Positions 3,542 through 5,228 of a DNA stretch of 5,228 bases are shown here, piece by piece. The stretch comes from Actinosomnolentus pattersoniae (SeqCode). Its GTDB lineage: Bacteria > Actinomycetota > UBA4738. Location of the stretch: positions 1 through 5,228 of the forward strand of contig JACDCJ010000141.1 of the NCBI GenBank assembly GCA_013817655.1, written 5' to 3'. The notes below the pieces were generated by a model. That model did no database searches and had not been told where the DNA came from. It worked only from the letters and a program-made list of their open reading frames with translations. Both the position numbers and the translations under genes were made by a program. Position 1 is the first letter of the stretch; each line of letters starts with the position of its first letter.

Positions 3542-5227
3542 TCAGAGCTTGTGCGTCAGCACGATCCCCCGGCCCTCGCAGGTCGGGCAGGTTTCGGAGA
3601 AGGACTCCAGCAGGCCGGCCGACACGCGCTTGCGAGTGATCTCCAAGAGCCCCAGCGGGCTGATGTCGAAGACCTGCGAGCGTGTCTTGTCCTGGGCCAT
3701 CGCATCCTTCATCGTCTCTATGACCTTGCCCCGGTTCCGCTCGAACAGCATGTCGATGAAGTCGACGACGATCATGCCGCCTATGTCACGAAGGCGGAGC
3801 TGCCGTGCGATCTCCTCCGCCGCCTCCAGGTTGGTCCGGGTGACGGTCTCCTCGAGGTTCGCCTTGCCCACGTGCTTGCCGGTGTTCACGTCGATGACGG
3901 TGAGCGCCTCCGTCTTGTCGATGACGATATAGCCGCCCGAGGACAGCCAGACCTTCCGGTCGAGAGCCTTGTGGATCTGCTCGAGCGCCCGGTACTCCTC
4001 CAGCATGGGCAGCTTCCCGTCGTGCAAGCGGGCCTTCGATGCGAGGTCGGGCGCCACCTTTGCGAGGTACTCGGCCACCCGCTCGAGGACGGCCTCCGAG
4101 TCGGTCACGATCTCCTTGAACTCGCTCTCGGTCACGTGGTCGCGGACCACCCGCACCGTGAGCTCGGGCTCCTCATAGAGGACCCGCGGGGCCTTGCCGC
4201 GCTTGGAGCTCTTCTCGATCTCGGCCCATGATTCGGTGAGGCGGGTGAGGTCCGCCTCCAGGTCGGCGGCAGAGGCGTCTTCTGCCGCGGTTCGGACGAT
4301 GAGTCCATGCTCCGGGGGCTTCAGCTTCTTCAAGATGTCCTTCAGCCGCGTGCGCTCCGCGTCGGGCAGCCGCCGGCTCACCCCGAAGACCTGCGACTTG
4401 GGCACCAGGACGAGGTATCGGCCCGGAAGGCTGATCTCCTGTGTGAGTCGGGCGCCTTTTCCTCCCATCGGATCCTTCGTCACCTGGACGAGCGCCTTCT
4501 GGCCGGCCTTCAGCACGTGCTCGATTCGAGGCGTCTGGCCGTCGATCTCCTCGTCGTAGGAGACCTCGCCGGCGTATAGCACTGCGTTGCGGCCTCTGCC
4601 GAGGTCCAGGAAAGCCGCCTCCATTCCCGGCAGCACGTTCTGCACCTTGCTGAGGAAGATGTTCCCGACCATGGATCGCGCGCCCGACCGAGTGATGTAG
4701 TGCTCCACCAGGACCCCGTCCTCGAGCACCGCGATCTGATCCCGCTCGCCCACCTCCGTAATCAGCATCGTCTTGTCGGCGTGCCGGCGAATGACTCGGT
4801 CCGGCTCCCGGCGCCGACGGCCGACGCCTCGAACGCGTCGGGTGCGGGTGGGCCGCTCGGTCGCCTTCGCAGCGGCCACTTCCGCTTCGAGGATGGGACC
4901 GGTCGCGGAATCCGGCTCTTCGGGCGCCTTCTTCCTCCGCGTGCCCCCTCTGGCGGCGCGCTTGACGGTCGCCCCTTCCGAGTCCTCGGCGGCGAGCCGG
5001 GCGGGCCGGCGACGGGGACGTCGAGTGGCCGGTTCCGCAGCACCAGCGGAGGAGATTTCCTGCGAGTCCTCCCCCGCACCCACGGCGGACGCCACCGAGG
5101 GCGCTTCGACCGCGGGCGCTTCCCCAGCGGTTCCGTTCGATGCATTCGTCCGTGAACGCGATCGGCCTCGACCGCCACGCCGGCGCCGGCGGCGCGGGGC
5201 GGCCGTACCGTCCGAATCATCGGCTCG
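3542..5227 (-). CDS. rne: Ribonuclease E/G family endoribonuclease (5' end cut by window edge)
   Basis: Single-strand-specific endoribonuclease for mRNA decay and rRNA/tRNA maturation. The frame is open through 5227, so the true start lies outside; 561 residues are visible. Residues 1 to about 150 form an extension rich in Arg, Ala, Glu and Pro, with six consecutive Arg at 12-17 followed by G-G-R-G-R; it is probably disordered and RNA-binding. The catalytic core begins near residue 152 (K-T-M-L-I-T). The S1 domain follows from about 186 (V-G-N-I-F-L-S-K-V). Next come the RNase-H-like and 5'-sensor parts. The DNase-I-like part carries T-E-A-L-T-V-I-D-V-N and V-V-D-F-I-D-M, whose aspartates (about D446 and D489, codons near 3892 and 3763) match the E. 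coli D303/D346 metal ligands. The Zn-link C-P-T-C is at 547-550. The protein stops 11 residues later, so the C-terminal small domain of E. coli RNase E/G is absent. A GTG at 5095 has no support as a start. Confidence 0.96.
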   Translation of the reverse strand, partial: RADDSDGTAAPRRRRRRGGRGRSRSRTNASNGTAGEAPAVEAPSVASAVGAGEDSQEISSAGAAEPATRRPRRRPARLAAEDSEGATVKRAARGGTRRKKAPEEPDSATGPILEAEVAAAKATERPTRTRRVRGVGRRRREPDRVIRRHADKTMLITEVGERDQIAVLEDGVLVEHYITRSGARSMVGNIFLSKVQNVLPGMEAAFLDLGRGRNAVLYAGEVSYDEEIDGQTPRIEHVLKAGQKALVQVTKDPMGGKGARLTQEISLPGRYLVLVPKSQVFGVSRRLPDAERTRLKDILKKLKPPEHGLIVRTAAEDASAADLEADLTRLTESWAEIEKSSKRGKAPRVLYEEPELTVRVVRDHVTESEFKEIVTDSEAVLERVAEYLAKVAPDLASKARLHDGKLPMLEEYRALEQIHKALDRKVWLSSGGYIVIDKTEALTVIDVNTGKHVGKANLEETVTRTNLEAAEEIARQLRLRDIGGMIVVDFIDMLFERNRGKVIETMKDAMAQDKTRSQVFDISPLGLLEITRKRVSAGLLESFSETCPTCEGRGIVLTHKL

Positions 5228-5228
5228 T

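Noticed and set aside
3236..4231. Long plus-strand open frame (331 codons) opposite the RNase gene and rplU
   Set aside because: It spans the antisense of two confirmed genes and their intergenic gap; composition is typical of antisense frames in GC-rich DNA.

Overview
The window is a conserved housekeeping block from a high-GC bacterium, most likely an actinomycete (Actinomycetota) and perhaps an uncultured lineage. The evidence is the gene order RNase E/G - rplU - rpmA - obg - nadD, the strongly G/C-biased third codon positions, the actinobacterial wording of NadD (V-x-P-T-G-Q-P-W-x-K after the HxGH motif), and the long Arg/Ala-rich N-terminal extension on the RNase E/G protein. No mobile element, tRNA, rRNA or CRISPR array was seen.

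Layout, read in the direction of the main (minus) strand from the right edge. (1) An RNase E/G-type endoribonuclease runs off the right edge and ends at 3542. It is followed by rplU (bL21, 3052-3465) and rpmA (bL27, 2774-3025), which form a compact ribosomal-protein operon. (2) A small plus-strand gene of unknown function (2368-2769, possible PH/GRAM-like fold) sits where obg would normally follow rpmA. Its stop lies 4 bp from the rpmA stop, and its start faces obg across a 114-bp divergent intergenic region. (3) obg (988-2253) starts a second minus-strand unit. It overlaps by 17 bp a DinB/ClbS-like four-helix-bundle gene (555-1004). After 50 bp comes nadD, cut by the left edge.

The known parts link RNA turnover (RNase E/G), 50S structure (bL21, bL27), GTP-dependent 50S assembly (Obg) and NAD synthesis (NadD). 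The DinB-like protein and the plus-strand protein are the accessory elements in this otherwise standard neighbourhood.

The most interesting non-coding signal is a split in how genes appear to start. Three genes that begin after a gap (obg, nadD, the plus-strand gene) lack a Shine-Dalgarno sequence but have a -10-like hexamer 6-8 nt before the start codon, the spacing expected for leaderless mRNAs. In contrast, rplU and the DinB-like gene have clear Shine-Dalgarno sequences. The divergent intergenic region also holds three tandem copies of a ~17-bp repeat and an 11-bp palindrome near the obg promoter. I did not find a convincing new biological system; the observations below are modest and testable.
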